Under the pieces are notes generated by a model, which did no database searches, was not told where the DNA came from, and was given only the letters and a program-made list of their open reading frames with translations. Both the position numbers and the translations under genes were made by a program. From Microbulbifer bruguierae (GTDB taxonomy: Bacteria > Pseudomonadota > Gammaproteobacteria > Pseudomonadales > Cellvibrionaceae), in NCBI RefSeq assembly GCF_029869925.1, contig NZ_CP118605.1, positions 1,862,001 to 1,926,000 of the forward strand: a stretch of 64,000 nt of DNA. The letters run 5' to 3'. Below, piece after piece: positions 36,237 to 46,375 of this stretch. Position 1 is the first letter of the stretch; each line of letters begins with the position of its first letter.

Positions 36237-37180
36237 GCCTCCACATTATCAGGCCTGGCCTGCAGACCAGTATTCAGGATGGCGGACGTCCGGGGTGGAT
36301 GCGCTATGGCGTCGCGCGTGGCGGCGCAGCAGATCCCGTGGCAATGCACATGGCCAATACCCTGCTGCAAAACTCCCCGACGCATCCCTGCCTGGAGATA
36401 ACCCTTACCGGCCCGGAAATCGCATTTGAAGCGAGTCTCTGCATCGCTGTCTGTGGCGCTCGGTTTGATCTGACACTCAATGACGAGCCGGTTGCCAATG
36501 ATACCGTTCTCCCGATCTCAGCCGGCGATCGACTGAGCTTCGGCCGGCTCGGCAGCGGCGCCCGAGCCTATCTGGCGATGTCCGCTGAAATGGATGTGAC
36601 AGAGGTGTTCAACAGCTGCGCAACACACCTGCAAACGGCGTTCGGTGGGTTTCTCGGCCGCGCACTACGTGCAGGCGACCGCGTTCCACTCTCGCACTGC
36701 CGCCAGGTCCCGTCACGCACCCTGCCCTCTGTGTACCGTCTCCAGTATGGAAATCGCCCGCTGCTGCGGGTGGTCGAGGGAGCTGAGGCCGCGTGCTTTG
36801 GACCGGACTCGCGCCGCGCGTTTTTCCGCAACACTTACCGTGTCAGCGCCGACAGTAACCGCATGGGTATTCGTCTGCAGGGTATTCCCCTGAACACCGA
36901 GGACATCCCCCAGATGGTCTCATCCGGACTGTGTCCGGGCACGGTACAAATACCAGCGGGTGGAGAGCCGATTATTGCATTTGTGGAAGCGCAAACTCTC
37001 GGCGGCTACCCACGCATCGCCCATGTGATCGAGGCGGATCAACCGCGACTTGCACAGCTGAAGCCTGGGGATAGATTAGATTTCGAACGAATCGAGATAG
37101 CCGAAGCACAGCGTATTCTGCAGGAGCAAAAACGACTGTTGGCGGGCCTTGAAGCGCAGTTGCGGGAAGAGCGTCTGTAA
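36233..37180 (+). CDS. pxpC: 5-oxoprolinase subunit C (KipA-like)
   Basis: 315 residues from a TTG at 36233 that overlaps the pxpB stop; a G-rich ribosome-binding stretch (GCGGGGG) lies just upstream, and the start LHIIRPGLQTSIQDGGRPGW is the family norm. RYGVARGGAADPVAMHMAN, SADSNRMGIRLQG and VSSGLCPGTVQIPAGGEPIIAFVEAQTLGGYPRIAHV follow. Belongs to the biotin-dependent-carboxyltransferase-like/allophanate hydrolase subunit 2 family. The last 40 residues (AEAQRILQEQKRLLAGLEAQLREER) form a coiled coil. Confidence 0.94.
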   Translation: MSLHIIRPGLQTSIQDGGRPGWMRYGVARGGAADPVAMHMANTLLQNSPTHPCLEITLTGPEIAFEASLCIAVCGARFDLTLNDEPVANDTVLPISAGDRLSFGRLGSGARAYLAMSAEMDVTEVFNSCATHLQTAFGGFLGRALRAGDRVPLSHCRQVPSRTLPSVYRLQYGNRPLLRVVEGAEAACFGPDSRRAFFRNTYRVSADSNRMGIRLQGIPLNTEDIPQMVSSGLCPGTVQIPAGGEPIIAFVEAQTLGGYPRIAHVIEADQPRLAQLKPGDRLDFERIEIAEAQRILQEQKRLLAGLEAQLREERL

Positions 37181-37251
37181 CCAGCGCCTGTAACCAGAAG
37201 GGTCCCGGGAGATAGAAAAGTATCCGGGAGATGGCGACAGCCATAAATTAC

Positions 37252-37280
37252 CGGGCTTCCGTAATTCCCACGGAGGCCCG
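37252..37280 (+). terminator. Hairpin after pxpC
   Basis: CGGGCTTCCGT (37252-37262) pairs with ACGGAGGCCCG (37270-37280) with one G-T wobble and a 7-base loop. No U-tract follows. Placed between the convergent pxpC and DUF1315 genes. Confidence 0.5.
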
Positions 37281-37335
37281 CTACAAACTTAAGCCAGAAT
37301 AGTTGACCCGGCGGCTGCTGAGAAAGACTGTCCGT

Positions 37336-37611
37336 TCAAGACTCAACCCAGGTCAGGGCTGTATCCTCGTCGCTTTTATCATCACTACTTTTATCACCAC
37401 AAGGCGTCGCTTTAGGCGGTATGTATCCCACTCGCGACTCCGGTGCACTGTGGCTCTGTTCCCAATAGGCAACCGCCTCCGCACAGAGGGATTTCTGGGT
37501 ATCGGTGATTACCACCCCATTTGGCCATTTACCCAGCTCGATAGCGCGCTTAAGACTGGCAACGATGGTTGGGTTCAGAATTTTTAACAGATCATCCAGA
37601 GACTGGAACAT
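37336..37611 (-). CDS. DUF1315 (YeaC-like) protein
   Basis: 91 residues from the ATG at 37611, five bases after a GGAG; a GTG at 37617 overlaps that site. LLKILNPTIVASLKRAIELGKWPNGVVITDTQKSLCAEAVAYWEQ matches the small YeaC/DUF1315 family of gammaproteobacteria in order and spacing (shown here as overlapping short blocks NPTIVASLKRAIELGKWPNG and EAVAYWEQ). The C-terminus is acidic and probably disordered. Function unknown. It lies downstream of rplQ but behind a strong terminator, so it needs its own promoter. Confidence 0.85.
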   Translation of the reverse strand: MFQSLDDLLKILNPTIVASLKRAIELGKWPNGVVITDTQKSLCAEAVAYWEQSHSAPESRVGYIPPKATPCGDKSSDDKSDEDTALTWVES

Positions 37612-37641
37612 GCTCACTCCGGCCTGAAATATCAGGTGCTG

Positions 37642-37673
37642 AAAAAAAGAAAAGCCGGTCTATGACCGGCTTT
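37642..37673 (-). terminator. Rho-independent terminator of the alpha operon
   Basis: On the minus strand, GAAAGCCGGTC and GACCGGCTTTTC (plus coordinates 37651-37660 and 37664-37673) close a 3-base loop, followed by a T-rich run (complement of the A-tract 37642-37653). A classic strong terminator 48 bases after rplQ. Confidence 0.92.
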
Positions 37674-37720
37674 CCCTCGCTCGGTACATTGGAGTACCGA
37701 TCAACCTAAAGCAATTTGCC

Positions 37721-38113
37721 TCAGGCTTCTGCAGCTTCTGCAGTTTCGTCCGCAACCGGACGATCCACCAGCTCGACGTAGGCCATCGGCGCCTTGTCGC
37801 CGGCACGGAAACCGCATTTCAGAATGCGGATGTATCCGCCCGGACGGGCTTCATAACGGGGACCCAGTTCGTCGAACAGCTTGCGCACGGCATCCTTGTC
37901 ACGGATACGGGCGAAAGCCAGACGGCGGTTGGCAACACTGTCCTTCTTGGCCAGGGTGATCAGCGGCTCGGCGACGCGACGCAGCTCCTTGGCTTTCGGC
38001 AGTGTGGTTTTGATCAGTTCGTGCTCTACCAGAGAAGCGGTCATGTTTTTGAACATGGCCTTACGGTGAGAGCTGGTACGACTGAATTTACGGCCACTAT
38101 AACGATGACGCAT
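37721..38113 (-). CDS. rplQ: 50S ribosomal protein L17
   Basis: 130 residues. [20 protein letters not shown] and the paired motifs [21 protein letters not shown] and [19 protein letters not shown] identify L17. Last gene of the alpha operon, directly before its terminator. The Ala/Glu-rich tail (ETAEAAEA) is a lineage-variable extension. Confidence 0.98.
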   Translation of the reverse strand: MRHRYSGRKFSRTSSHRKAMFKNMTASLVEHELIKTTLPKAKELRRVAEPLITLAKKDSVANRRLAFARIRDKDAVRKLFDELGPRYEARPGGYIRILKCGFRAGDKAPMAYVELVDRPVADETAEAAEA

Positions 38114-38237
38114 AACTCAATTCCTCACGACTTCGATTGCTTTCTCAGCAAGTCGTCTGGGAGTGGTGCTTGCAGGTGGCACCCACCACTCGGTTTTCTT
38201 CACGCGGGCGGGCAAACACGCCCGCGCCACAAACGCT

Positions 38238-39248
38238 TTACAGGGAGCTCAGCTTGCTGTCGCCCTTGAGGCTGGCCGGCGGCCAGTTCTCAAGACGCAT
38301 ACCCAGGGACAGACCGCGGGAAGCCAGAACGTCCTTGATCTCCGTCAGGGACTTCTTGCCCAGGTTCGGGGTCTTCAGCAGCTCTACTTCGGTACGCTGA
38401 ATCAGGTCGCCGATGTAGTAGATGTTTTCTGCTTTCAGACAGTTCGCCGAACGCACGGTCAGCTCCAGGTCGTCTACCGGACGCAGCAGCACCGGATCGA
38501 CTTCCTCTTCCTTCGCTTCCGGCTGGGCATCCTTCTCGCCTTCCAGGTCCACGAAAACTGCCAGCTGTTGCTGCAGAATAGTGGCGGCGCGACGGATTGC
38601 TTCTTCCGGGTCCAGGGTACCGTTGGTCTCCAGGTCCAGAACCAGCTTGTCCAGGTCAGTACGCTGTTCTACACGCGCGGATTCCACGCTGTAGGAAACA
38701 CGACGAACCGGGCCAAAGGACGCATCCAGCTGCAGGCGACCGATTGAGCGGGACTCCTCTTCGTCATCACGACGCGCATCGGCGGGCTGGTAGCCACGAC
38801 CGCGTGCAACAGTCAGACGCAGGTTGAGTTCCACATCACCGGTAATGTTGGCGATAACATGCTCGGGGTTCACGATTTCAATGTCGTGATCCACCTGGAT
38901 ATCACCAGCGGTTACCGCACCGGGGCCCTTTTTGCTCAGGCTCAGCACTGCCTGGTCCTTGCCGTGCATCACCACCGCAATTTCTTTCAGGTTGAGCAGG
39001 ATTTCGATTACGTCTTCCTGAACACCTTCAATTGCGCTGTACTCGTGCTCAACACCGTCGATCTCAACTTCAGTGACGGCGCAGCCCGGCATGGAGGACA
39101 GCAGGATGCGGCGCAGCGCGTTGCCGAGAGTGTGGCCGAAACCACGCTCCAGCGGTTCCAGAACCACTTTGGCGTGGTTCTGGTTGTACTCGGTGACGTC
39201 AATACGACGAGGTGTCAAAAACTCGTTGACAGCAGTCTGCATAGCCAT
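38238..39248 (-). CDS. rpoA: RNA polymerase alpha subunit
   Basis: 336 residues. The N-terminal dimerisation domain has [25 protein letters not shown]; the C-terminal domain keeps [20 protein letters not shown], including the Arg/Asn/Cys/Lys surface that binds UP elements and activators, and [20 protein letters not shown]. The linker near 238-250 is acidic ([16 protein letters not shown]). Translated from the alpha operon with r-proteins S13, S11, S4 and L17. Confidence 0.98.
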   Translation of the reverse strand: MAMQTAVNEFLTPRRIDVTEYNQNHAKVVLEPLERGFGHTLGNALRRILLSSMPGCAVTEVEIDGVEHEYSAIEGVQEDVIEILLNLKEIAVVMHGKDQAVLSLSKKGPGAVTAGDIQVDHDIEIVNPEHVIANITGDVELNLRLTVARGRGYQPADARRDDEEESRSIGRLQLDASFGPVRRVSYSVESARVEQRTDLDKLVLDLETNGTLDPEEAIRRAATILQQQLAVFVDLEGEKDAQPEAKEEEVDPVLLRPVDDLELTVRSANCLKAENIYYIGDLIQRTEVELLKTPNLGKKSLTEIKDVLASRGLSLGMRLENWPPASLKGDSKLSSL

Positions 39249-39287
39249 ACCTGTATTACAGTTTTATTCCTTAAATGGAACAGAGCC

Positions 39288-39908
39288 TTACTTGGAGTAG
39301 AGTTCCACGATAAGGTTTTCATTGATCTCTGCCGGCAGATCGACGCGATCCGGAACACGCTTGAAGGTACCTTCCAGCTTGCTCGCATTCACGTCTACCC
39401 ACTCAACGTCGCCACGCTGTGCAGCGAGGGAAACGGAGTGTTGGATACGCATCTGCTTTTTGGCTTTCTCGCGAATAGCGATGACATCGCCTTCCTTAAC
39501 CTGGTAGGAAGGGACGTTCACAGCGCTACCATTTACCAGAATCGCCTTGTGAGATACCAGCTGACGCGCTTCTGCGCGAGTAGAGCCGAAGCCCATGCGG
39601 TAAACCACGTTGTCCAGGCGTTTTTCCAGCAGTTGCAGCAGGTTTTCACCAGTTGCACCCTTAAGACGCGCCGCTTCCTTATAGTAGTTGCGGAACTGCT
39701 TTTCCAGCACGCCGTAGATACGACGTACTTTTTGTTTTTCACGCAGCTGAACGCCGTAGTCGGACAGGCGACCGCGACCGGCGCCATGAACGCCAGGCTT
39801 GGTTTCCGCGCGGCACTTTGACTCGTGCGGGCGAACGCCGGATTTCAGCTGAAGATCGGTACCTTCCCGACGGGAAAGCTTACATTTTGGTCCAATATAA
39901 CGTGCCAT
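39288..39908 (-). CDS. rpsD: 30S ribosomal protein S4
   Basis: 206 residues, the length of E. coli S4. [19 protein letters not shown] start; the S4 RNA-binding domain [22 protein letters not shown] lies at ~93-115. In enterobacteria S4 represses the alpha operon by binding its leader; the leader here (40711 to about 40820) is a candidate site. Confidence 0.98.
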   Translation of the reverse strand: MARYIGPKCKLSRREGTDLQLKSGVRPHESKCRAETKPGVHGAGRGRLSDYGVQLREKQKVRRIYGVLEKQFRNYYKEAARLKGATGENLLQLLEKRLDNVVYRMGFGSTRAEARQLVSHKAILVNGSAVNVPSYQVKEGDVIAIREKAKKQMRIQHSVSLAAQRGDVEWVDVNASKLEGTFKRVPDRVDLPAEINENLIVELYSK

Positions 39909-39923
39909 TTCGTCAACCCCCTC

Positions 39924-40313
39924 TTACACGCGACGTTTCTTGGGCGGACGACAACCATTATGCGGGATCGGCGTCACGTCGGTGATGTTGGTGATCTTGT
40001 AGCCGCAGTTGTTCAGAGCGCGAACGGCAGATTCGCGACCCGGGCCTGGGCCCTTAACTTCGACATCAAGGTTTTTCAGGCCATACTCCTGGGCGGCAGT
40101 ACCTGCGCGCTCAGCGGCAACCTGGGCTGCGAAAGGCGTGCTCTTACGAGAGCCGCGGAAACCGGAGCCACCTGCGGTAGCCCAGCTCAGAGTGTTGCCC
40201 TGACGGTCAGTGATCGTCACGATCGTGTTGTTGAACGATGCGTGGATGTGGGCAACACCGTCGACAACGGTCTTTTTGACCTTTTTGCGAACAGTAGTTT
40301 TTGGCTTAGCCAT
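39924..40313 (-). CDS. rpsK: 30S ribosomal protein S11
   Basis: 129 residues. [19 protein letters not shown] and [20 protein letters not shown] are diagnostic, as is the C-terminal [12 protein letters not shown]. Platform protein of the small subunit; 15 bases upstream of rpsD in the same operon. Confidence 0.98.
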   Translation of the reverse strand: MAKPKTTVRKKVKKTVVDGVAHIHASFNNTIVTITDRQGNTLSWATAGGSGFRGSRKSTPFAAQVAAERAGTAAQEYGLKNLDVEVKGPGPGRESAVRALNNCGYKITNITDVTPIPHNGCRPPKKRRV

Positions 40314-40353
40314 ACCTGTATCCTAAATCCTGTACTTGTGAAGACCGGCGCGA

Positions 40354-40710
40354 TTACTTACGAATCGGCTTGCGCGGACCCTTACGGGTACGGGCGTTAG
40401 TCTTGGTGCGCTGACCGCGAAGCGGCAGGCTGCGACGGTGACGCAGACCGCGGAAGCAACCCAGGTCCATCAGACGTTTGATGTTCATGGATACTTCACG
40501 ACGCAGATCACCTTCAACGGTCAGTTTCGCAACTTCACCGCGGATGGTTTCGATCTGCTCTTCGGACAGATCACGAAGTTTGGTGGATTCAGCGATACCT
40601 ACCGCTGCCAGAATAGACTTGGCCGTAGTGCGACCGACACCATAGATATGGGTCAGGGAGATCACGGCGTGCTTGTGGTCTGGTACGTTTACACCAGCAA
40701 TACGTGCCAT
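40354..40710 (-). CDS. rpsM: 30S ribosomal protein S13
   Basis: 118 residues from the ATG at 40710 ([19 protein letters not shown]), with GGAG about 10 bases upstream; the open frame extends further but those residues are leader. [14 protein letters not shown] and [21 protein letters not shown] are intact. First gene of the alpha operon. Confidence 0.97.
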   Translation of the reverse strand: MARIAGVNVPDHKHAVISLTHIYGVGRTTAKSILAAVGIAESTKLRDLSEEQIETIRGEVAKLTVEGDLRREVSMNIKRLMDLGCFRGLRHRRSLPLRGQRTKTNARTRKGPRKPIRK

Positions 40711-40825
40711 AGAGGCATACTCCACGTATTTGAACCGGCACAATTTTGGTAACAGGCGCGGTTCAATTCTCGATTCGGCGCTGACAGCGACTAAAAAGCC
40801 ATCAACGCCACCAAAAAGGCGCGCA

Positions 40826-40854
40826 AGAATAGCTTTTCAGACACCAAATTGCAA
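40826..40854 (-). promoter_or_regulatory. Sigma-70 promoter of the alpha operon
   Basis: Minus strand: TTGCAA (40854-40849), exact 17-base spacer, TATTCT (40831-40826). It would start transcription near 40820, giving an rpsM leader of about 110 bases. Confidence 0.75.
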
Positions 40855-40865
40855 TAGCCCACCCG

Positions 40866-41116
40866 CCCAGAGGGAAACCCTGGGTTAAGGCAGACGACAG
40901 TCAACGCCCCCTTTTTGAAACCCCGGGGCCGCCTCAACGAGTGACCCTCGGGTTTCGCCGCAGGCCGGGAGGCTTGCGGTGCGCTTTTTAACACGGGGCG
41001 GTGTTAATCAGCAAATATCTTTCACGATTAATTGGTGTCGCCTATCCCGATTCCATCGGTAGAAAACACCTGACCCGCCCTCCCTGGCGAGTCGCTAGTC
41101 GACGCGTGAGCGTCGA
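40866..41116 (-). other. Hairpin-rich spacer between rpmJ and rpsM
   Basis: Four inverted repeats in 250 bases: 40866-40884 (CCCAG...CTGGG around GGGAAACC); 40917-40955 (GAAACCCCGGGG against CCCTCGGGTTTC); 40988-41007 (TTAACAC/GTGTTAA); 41096-41119 (TCGACGC-GTGA-GCGTCGA plus flanks, overlapping the rpmJ stop). A fifth, CCGCAGGCC/GGCTTGCGG, lies at about 40959-40980. No coding region. Probably termination or processing of the spc transcript; none has a U-tract on the minus strand. Confidence 0.6.
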
Positions 41117-41233
41117 TTAGCCCTGCCGCTGCTTGTGACGCGGCTCGGCGCTGCAGATTACCCGCAGAACGCCTTTGCGACGTACGATTTTGCAGTTACG
41201 GCAGATCTTTTTAACAGAAGCGCGTACTTTCAT
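41117..41233 (-). CDS. rpmJ: 50S ribosomal protein L36 (zinc-binding form)
   Basis: 38 residues, too short for most ORF finders: [17 protein letters not shown] at the start and [12 protein letters not shown] at the end. Cys11, Cys14, Cys27 and His33 make the zinc ribbon, so this is the C+ form. Last gene of the spc operon, 41 bases after secY; its stop codon lies in a hairpin. Confidence 0.96.
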   Translation of the reverse strand: MKVRASVKKICRNCKIVRRKGVLRVICSAEPRHKQRQG

Positions 41234-41274
41234 GACCTTACCTCAATTCAATCCTGCTGCAGTTTGGCTGCCGA

Positions 41275-42621
41275 TCAACGACGGCCGTAGCCTTGCAGAT
41301 TTGCCTTTTTCATCAACCCTTCATACTGGTGTGACATCAGGTGCGACTGCACTTGTGCCATAAAGTCCATCACCACGACCACAACGATCAGCAGTGAAGT
41401 ACCCCCCAGATAGAAGGGAATGTTCAGCCCGACTACCAGGAACTGCGGCAGCAGGGATACCAGTGCGATATAGACGGCACCTACCAAAGTCAGACGGGTC
41501 AGCACGGTATCGATATAACGTGCAGTCTGCTCACCAGGACGGATACCGGGTACATAGGCACCGGATTTTTTCAGGTTGTCTGCGACTTCATTCGGGTTGA
41601 ACATCAACGCCGTATAGAAGAAGCAGAAGAAGCCAATCAGCAGTGCGAACAGAATAATGTTCAGCGGCTGACCGGGGCCGAGCTGCAGCGCCATCCACTG
41701 CAGTATCTGCGCACCCAGACCCTCACCACCCTGACCGAACCACTGCGCCAGAGTCGCAGGGAACAGCAGGATACTGCTGGCGAAGATGACCGGAATTACA
41801 CCGGCCATATTGACCTTCAGCGGCAGGTGGCTTGACTGAGCCGCCGGCGCCTGGGAGTAACGACCCGCCTGACGACGTGCGTGGTTGATGGTGATGCGGC
41901 GTTGACCGCGCTCCATAACCACGACGAAGTACACAACGGCAATCGCCACAAAACCAATCGCCAGCAGCATCAGGATGTGCAATTCACCCTGGCGCGCCTG
42001 CTCGAACGCCTGACCAATAGCACTGGGCAACCCGGCCACAATACCGGCAAAAATCAGCATGGAAATGCCGTTGCCAACACCGCGCTCGGTAATCTGCTCA
42101 CCCAGCCACATCATGAACACAGCACCGGTCACCAGTGACACTACGGCCACAAAGTAAAATCCGAACGCGGGTTCCGCGGAGTACGCCAGATTCTGACCGG
42201 CGAGACCAAAGGTCATACCGATACCCTGAATCAACGCAAGCAGTACCGTCAGATAACGTGTGTACTGGTTAATCTTGCGCCGCCCTGCATCACCTTCCTT
42301 CTTCAACGCCTCCAGAGAAGGCGTTACCGCGGTCATCAACTGCATGATGATGGACGCGGAGATGTAAGGCATGATGCCGAGCGCCAGAATACTCATACGC
42401 TCCAGTGCACCACCGGAGAACATGTTGAACAGACCCAGGATGGTACCCTGATTCTGGTTAAACAGATTCGCCAGCTTTTCCGGATCAATACCGGGCACCG
42501 GAATGTGAGTCCCTAAGCGATAAACGAGTATCGCGAGAAACAGAAAACGAAGGCGAGCCCAAAGCTCGCCTAATCCCTTGCCGTTGCCCAGGGAGTTAAC
42601 ACCAGATCCTGGTCGTGCCAT
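41275..42621 (-). CDS. secY: Protein translocase channel subunit SecY
   Basis: 448 residues and ten membrane segments. [21 protein letters not shown] start, [12 protein letters not shown] plug region, and conserved cytoplasmic loops [14 protein letters not shown] ([17 protein letters not shown]) and [17 protein letters not shown]. Forms the inner-membrane translocation channel with SecE and SecG. Co-transcribed with L15 as usual in the spc operon. Confidence 0.98.
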   Translation of the reverse strand: MARPGSGVNSLGNGKGLGELWARLRFLFLAILVYRLGTHIPVPGIDPEKLANLFNQNQGTILGLFNMFSGGALERMSILALGIMPYISASIIMQLMTAVTPSLEALKKEGDAGRRKINQYTRYLTVLLALIQGIGMTFGLAGQNLAYSAEPAFGFYFVAVVSLVTGAVFMMWLGEQITERGVGNGISMLIFAGIVAGLPSAIGQAFEQARQGELHILMLLAIGFVAIAVVYFVVVMERGQRRITINHARRQAGRYSQAPAAQSSHLPLKVNMAGVIPVIFASSILLFPATLAQWFGQGGEGLGAQILQWMALQLGPGQPLNIILFALLIGFFCFFYTALMFNPNEVADNLKKSGAYVPGIRPGEQTARYIDTVLTRLTLVGAVYIALVSLLPQFLVVGLNIPFYLGGTSLLIVVVVVMDFMAQVQSHLMSHQYEGLMKKANLQGYGRR

Positions 42622-42633
42622 TGGGGCCTCGAT

Positions 42634-43068
42634 TTAGTCTTCTACTTTTCCGCCAGCAGCTTCGATGGCCGCTTTAGCACCTTTGGTGACGCCCAGACCT
42701 TTAACGGTAACCGCTTTGGTCAGTTCGCCAGAAAGGAACACTTTGGCGCGCTTAATGTGGTCGCCGATAATATCGGCATTTTTCAGCGCTGCCAAATCAA
42801 TCGTGTCACCTTCTACCTTCGCCAGCTCCGCCAGACGCACTTCCGCAACAAAGCGGCCAACGCGAGAGGTGAAACCGTACTTCGGCAGACGCTTCTGCAA
42901 AGGCATCTGACCGCCTTCGAAGCCCGGACGAACGCTACCACCGGAACGGGCCTTTTGACCCTTGTGACCACGGCCACCGGTTTTACCCAGACCGCTACCG
43001 ATGCCGCGACCAACGCGCTTGGCGCTGTGCTTGTGACCCTCAGCGGGAGACAACTCGTTCAAACGCAT
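42634..43068 (-). CDS. rplO: 50S ribosomal protein L15
   Basis: 144 residues. [38 protein letters not shown] is the diagnostic Gly/Lys-rich N-terminus (cited as short blocks [19 protein letters not shown]). One base after rpmD. Confidence 0.98.
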   Translation of the reverse strand: MRLNELSPAEGHKHSAKRVGRGIGSGLGKTGGRGHKGQKARSGGSVRPGFEGGQMPLQKRLPKYGFTSRVGRFVAEVRLAELAKVEGDTIDLAALKNADIIGDHIKRAKVFLSGELTKAVTVKGLGVTKGAKAAIEAAGGKVED

Positions 43069-43069
43069 G

Positions 43070-43255
43070 TTACGCCTCCTCTACTTTTACGAGGTAGTTC
43101 ACTTTGTTGATCATGCCGCGCACAGAGGGAGTGTCTTCCACTTCCACAGTGTGACCGATGCGGCGTAGACCCAGACCAGCGACACACGCCTGATGATTCT
43201 TCAGACGACCAGCGACGCTCTTGACCTGGGTGACTTTGATGGTCTTATTAGCCAT
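43070..43255 (-). CDS. rpmD: 50S ribosomal protein L30
   Basis: 61 residues. [20 protein letters not shown] and [21 protein letters not shown] define L30 of the bacterial short type. Confidence 0.98.
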   Translation of the reverse strand: MANKTIKVTQVKSVAGRLKNHQACVAGLGLRRIGHTVEVEDTPSVRGMINKVNYLVKVEEA

Positions 43256-43322
43256 GACTCATTCACTCAAAGCAAGTTCAGATCGGGCCACAGCGATTCT
43301 GCTGCTGCGACCCGTAACTGAA

Positions 43323-43832
43323 TCAGTTCAGGATTTCTTCCACAGACTTACCGCGCTTGGCGGCAACGTCTTCTGGGCTGCTCATTTTGCCCAGCGCACT
43401 GAAAGTTGCACGTACGACGTTTACCGGATTGGTAGAGCCGTAGCACTTGGCCAGTACGTTGTGGACACCAGCCATTTCCAGTACGGAGCGCATGGCACCG
43501 CCGGCGATAACACCGGTACCCTGGGAAGCGGGCTGCATGTATACCTTGGAACCGCCGTGGCGACCGTTGGTAGCGTACTGAATGGTGTCACCGTTCAGGT
43601 CTACCTGGATCATGTTGCGACGCGCAGCTTCCATTGCCTTTTGGATGGCAACCGGCACTTCACGCGCTTTACCACGACCGAAGCCAACGCGACCATTGCC
43701 GTCGCCAACTACGGTCAGAGCGGTGAACGCGAAGATACGACCACCTTTTACGGTTTTGGCAACGCGATTGACCTGGACCAGCTTTTCCTGGAGGCCTTCG
43801 TCGTTGCTTTTCTCGACTTTATCTCTAGCCAT
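43323..43832 (-). CDS. rpsE: 30S ribosomal protein S5
   Basis: 169 residues. [20 protein letters not shown] and [19 protein letters not shown] form the dsRNA-binding-like N-terminal domain; the C-terminal domain ends [15 protein letters not shown]. Its fidelity-related residues look ordinary. Confidence 0.98.
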   Translation of the reverse strand: MARDKVEKSNDEGLQEKLVQVNRVAKTVKGGRIFAFTALTVVGDGNGRVGFGRGKAREVPVAIQKAMEAARRNMIQVDLNGDTIQYATNGRHGGSKVYMQPASQGTGVIAGGAMRSVLEMAGVHNVLAKCYGSTNPVNVVRATFSALGKMSSPEDVAAKRGKSVEEILN

Positions 43833-43842
43833 AACTCAACCC

Positions 43843-44193
43843 TTAGAATTTCAGACCGGCTTCACGGGCAGCGTCTGCCAGGGCCTTAACACGGCCGTGG
43901 TATTTGAAGCCGCTACGATCGAAGGCTACCGCTTCAACGCCAGCGGCTTTCGCGCGCTCAGCGATCAGGGTGCCAACGGCTTTAGCAGCGTCGACGTTAC
44001 CGGTTTTGCTTTCACGCAGGTCCTTGTCCAGAGTAGAGGCTGAGGCCAATACCTTGTCGCCATCGGCAGACAGGATCTGTGCGTAAATGTGGCGGGGAGT
44101 GCGGTTCACTGTCAGGCGAACGGCGCCCAGCTCACGCATTTTGGCGCGGGCACGACGTGCACGACGCAAGCGAGATTGCTTTTTAACGTTCAT
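43843..44193 (-). CDS. rplR: 50S ribosomal protein L18
   Basis: 116 residues. [27 protein letters not shown] and [24 protein letters not shown] identify L18, a 5S rRNA-binding protein. Confidence 0.98.
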   Translation of the reverse strand: MNVKKQSRLRRARRARAKMRELGAVRLTVNRTPRHIYAQILSADGDKVLASASTLDKDLRESKTGNVDAAKAVGTLIAERAKAAGVEAVAFDRSGFKYHGRVKALADAAREAGLKF

Positions 44194-44202
44194 ATCTATG
44201 CC

Positions 44203-44736
44203 TTACTTCTTCTTGGCCTCTTTGCGATACACGCGCTCGTCGGCGTAACGGACACCCTTACCTTTGTAAGGCTCCGGCGGACGGAATGCGCGGATCTCAG
44301 CGGCCACTTGACCCAACAGCTGCTTGTTGCTGCTCTTCAGTACGATTTCAGTCTGGCTCGGAGTTTCTGCGGTAACACCTTCCGGCAGATCGTAATCGAC
44401 CGGATGAGAGAAACCGAGGCTCAGATTGACGGACTTACCAGATGCTTTCGCACGGTAACCAACACCGACCAACTGAAGTTTCTTTTCGAAACCCTGACTG
44501 ACACCGACCACCATGTTGTTAACCAGCGCACGGGTAGTACCTGCGAGGGCACGCGCCTGCTTGGAACCGTTGCGTGCAGCAAAGGTCAGCTGGTTTTCTT
44601 CCTGCTTCACTTCCACATCGCTGTGAACAGAGAAGTTCAGGTTGCCGTTACCACCTTTCACAGCGATATCCTGACCTTTCAGGTCAATGGACACGCCAGC
44701 GGGGATGCTTACTGGACTATTAGCTACTCGAGACAT
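44203..44736 (-). CDS. rplF: 50S ribosomal protein L6
   Basis: 177 residues. [20 protein letters not shown] start, and the C-terminal domain signature [20 protein letters not shown]. Two tandem L6 folds as expected. Confidence 0.98.
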   Translation of the reverse strand: MSRVANSPVSIPAGVSIDLKGQDIAVKGGNGNLNFSVHSDVEVKQEENQLTFAARNGSKQARALAGTTRALVNNMVVGVSQGFEKKLQLVGVGYRAKASGKSVNLSLGFSHPVDYDLPEGVTAETPSQTEIVLKSSNKQLLGQVAAEIRAFRPPEPYKGKGVRYADERVYRKEAKKK

Positions 44737-44748
44737 ATTAACCCCCGC

Positions 44749-45141
44749 TTAGAATACGGTGCAGAGCACTTCGCCACCGACACCAGCCTGACGGGCAGCG
44801 CGATCAGTCATTACACCTTGGGAGGTGGAGACGATTGCGATACCCAGGCCGCCGCGTACGGAAGGCAGTGCTTTCTTGCCAGCGTAGTTACGCAGGCCCG
44901 GACGGGAAACCCGATCCAGTTCAGCGATAACCGGCTTGCCCTGGAAGTATTTCAGTTCGATGGTCAGTTCAGGCTTGGCACCTTCGCTGACGGCCACATC
45001 AGTAACGTAACCTTCGCTTTTCAGCACGTTGGCCACAGATACTTTCAGTTTGGAAGAAGGCATGGAAACGCTACCCTTACCGCGGCCCAGGGCGTTGCGG
45101 ATGCGGGTCAGCATATCTGCCAACGGATCTTGCATACTCAT
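44749..45141 (-). CDS. rpsH: 30S ribosomal protein S8
   Basis: 130 residues. [19 protein letters not shown] and, at the end, [23 protein letters not shown] with [10 protein letters not shown]. In E. coli S8 represses the spc operon near rplE; no test of that site was possible here. Confidence 0.98.
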   Translation of the reverse strand: MSMQDPLADMLTRIRNALGRGKGSVSMPSSKLKVSVANVLKSEGYVTDVAVSEGAKPELTIELKYFQGKPVIAELDRVSRPGLRNYAGKKALPSVRGGLGIAIVSTSQGVMTDRAARQAGVGGEVLCTVF

Positions 45142-45168
45142 TACTTAAGACTCCTCAAGTCTGCCGGA

Positions 45169-45474
45169 TTACCAGCTGGACTTAACCAGGCCGGGGACAT
45201 CACCACGCATGGCTGCTTCACGCAGTTTGTTACGGCACAGGCCGAATTTGCGGTAGACAGCGTGGGGGCGACCAGTGATACGACAGCGACGTTGCTGACG
45301 TACCGGGCTTGCATCGCGCGGCAGTTGTTGCAGCTTGAGTTGAGCCTCCCAACGCTCCTCATCGGAAGCGTTGGCACTGGCGATGATCGCCTTCAGCTCT
45401 TGACGCTTTTCAGCGTACTTAGCTGCGGTTCGAGCGCGCTTGGTTTCGCGCGCAATCATGGATTTCTTCGCCAT
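45169..45474 (-). CDS. rpsN: 30S ribosomal protein S14 (zinc-free form)
   Basis: 101 residues. The long form without a CxxC zinc ribbon: [20 protein letters not shown] at the start, [20 protein letters not shown] and [18 protein letters not shown] at the end. It contrasts with the zinc-binding L36 in the same operon. Confidence 0.98.
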   Translation of the reverse strand: MAKKSMIARETKRARTAAKYAEKRQELKAIIASANASDEERWEAQLKLQQLPRDASPVRQQRRCRITGRPHAVYRKFGLCRNKLREAAMRGDVPGLVKSSW

Positions 45475-45483
45475 GGAATCCTC

Positions 45484-46023
45484 TTAACCCTTGAAAGGGA
45501 AGTTGAATGCTTTCAGCAGGGCACGACCTTGGTCGTCGTTAGCTGCTGTAGTAGTGATACAAATATCCAGACCGCGGATTTTGTCTACTTTGTCGTAGTC
45601 AATTTCCGGGAAGATAATTTGTTCTGTTACACCCATCGAGAAGTTACCACGACCGTCGAACTGCTTCGGGCTGATGCCACGGAAGTCACGGATACGCGGA
45701 ATCGCGATACCGATCAGACGCTCCAGGAACTCATACATGCGCTCACCGCGCAGAGTTACCTTACAGCCGATCGGCCAGCCATCACGGATTTTGAAGCCCG
45801 CGATAGACTTGCGCGCATTGGTCACGATAGGTTTTTGACCAGTAATCGCAGTCATGTCACTGACTGCGTGTTCCAGTACCTTCTTGTCACCAACCGCTTC
45901 ACCAACACCCATGTTGATGGTGATTTTGGTGATGCGTGGCACTGACATTACGTTCTCAAGTCCCAGCTCTTCTTTCAGCTTGGGCGCGAGTTCTTTGGTA
46001 TAGAGCTCTTTAAGCCTTGCCAT
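45484..46023 (-). CDS. rplE: 50S ribosomal protein L5
   Basis: 179 residues from the ATG at 46023 ([16 protein letters not shown]), the length of E. coli L5; an in-frame start three codons earlier is less likely. Conserved [34 protein letters not shown] and GMGVTEQ-type [17 protein letters not shown]. Confidence 0.97.
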   Translation of the reverse strand: MARLKELYTKELAPKLKEELGLENVMSVPRITKITINMGVGEAVGDKKVLEHAVSDMTAITGQKPIVTNARKSIAGFKIRDGWPIGCKVTLRGERMYEFLERLIGIAIPRIRDFRGISPKQFDGRGNFSMGVTEQIIFPEIDYDKVDKIRGLDICITTTAANDDQGRALLKAFNFPFKG

Positions 46024-46037
46024 TTTTTCCACCTGAC

Positions 46038-46355
46038 TTATGCGTCAACGGCTTCGCCGCTGGATTTGAAGACGCGAATCTTAGTGCCATCTTCCAGTAC
46101 TTTGAAGCCTACCCGGTCAGCTTTCTGAGTGCTCGAGTTGAAGATGGCAACGTTGGAAGCCTGGATAGCAGCTTCTTTCTCAACAATGCCACCAGCAACG
46201 CCCAGCTGGGGGTTCGGCTTCTGGTGTTTTTTGATCATCTGTACACCGGATACGATCAGGCGACCGTCGTTCAGCACCTTACGTACGGTGCCGCGCTTGC
46301 CTTTGTCGCGACCGGCGATAACGATGACTTCGTCGTCACGCTTGATCTTGCGCAT
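46038..46355 (-). CDS. rplX: 50S ribosomal protein L24
   Basis: 105 residues. [20 protein letters not shown] is the KOW motif; the tail [20 protein letters not shown] is usual. Early assembly initiator protein of the large subunit. Confidence 0.98.
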   Translation of the reverse strand: MRKIKRDDEVIVIAGRDKGKRGTVRKVLNDGRLIVSGVQMIKKHQKPNPQLGVAGGIVEKEAAIQASNVAIFNSSTQKADRVGFKVLEDGTKIRVFKSSGEAVDA

Positions 46356-46375
46356 AACTCTTCTCCGCTCGTGGC

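Noticed and set aside
38859..39821. 320-residue plus-strand frame opposite rpoA and rpsD
   Set aside because: Spans two well-identified genes and their gap on the other strand, with no ribosome-binding site.
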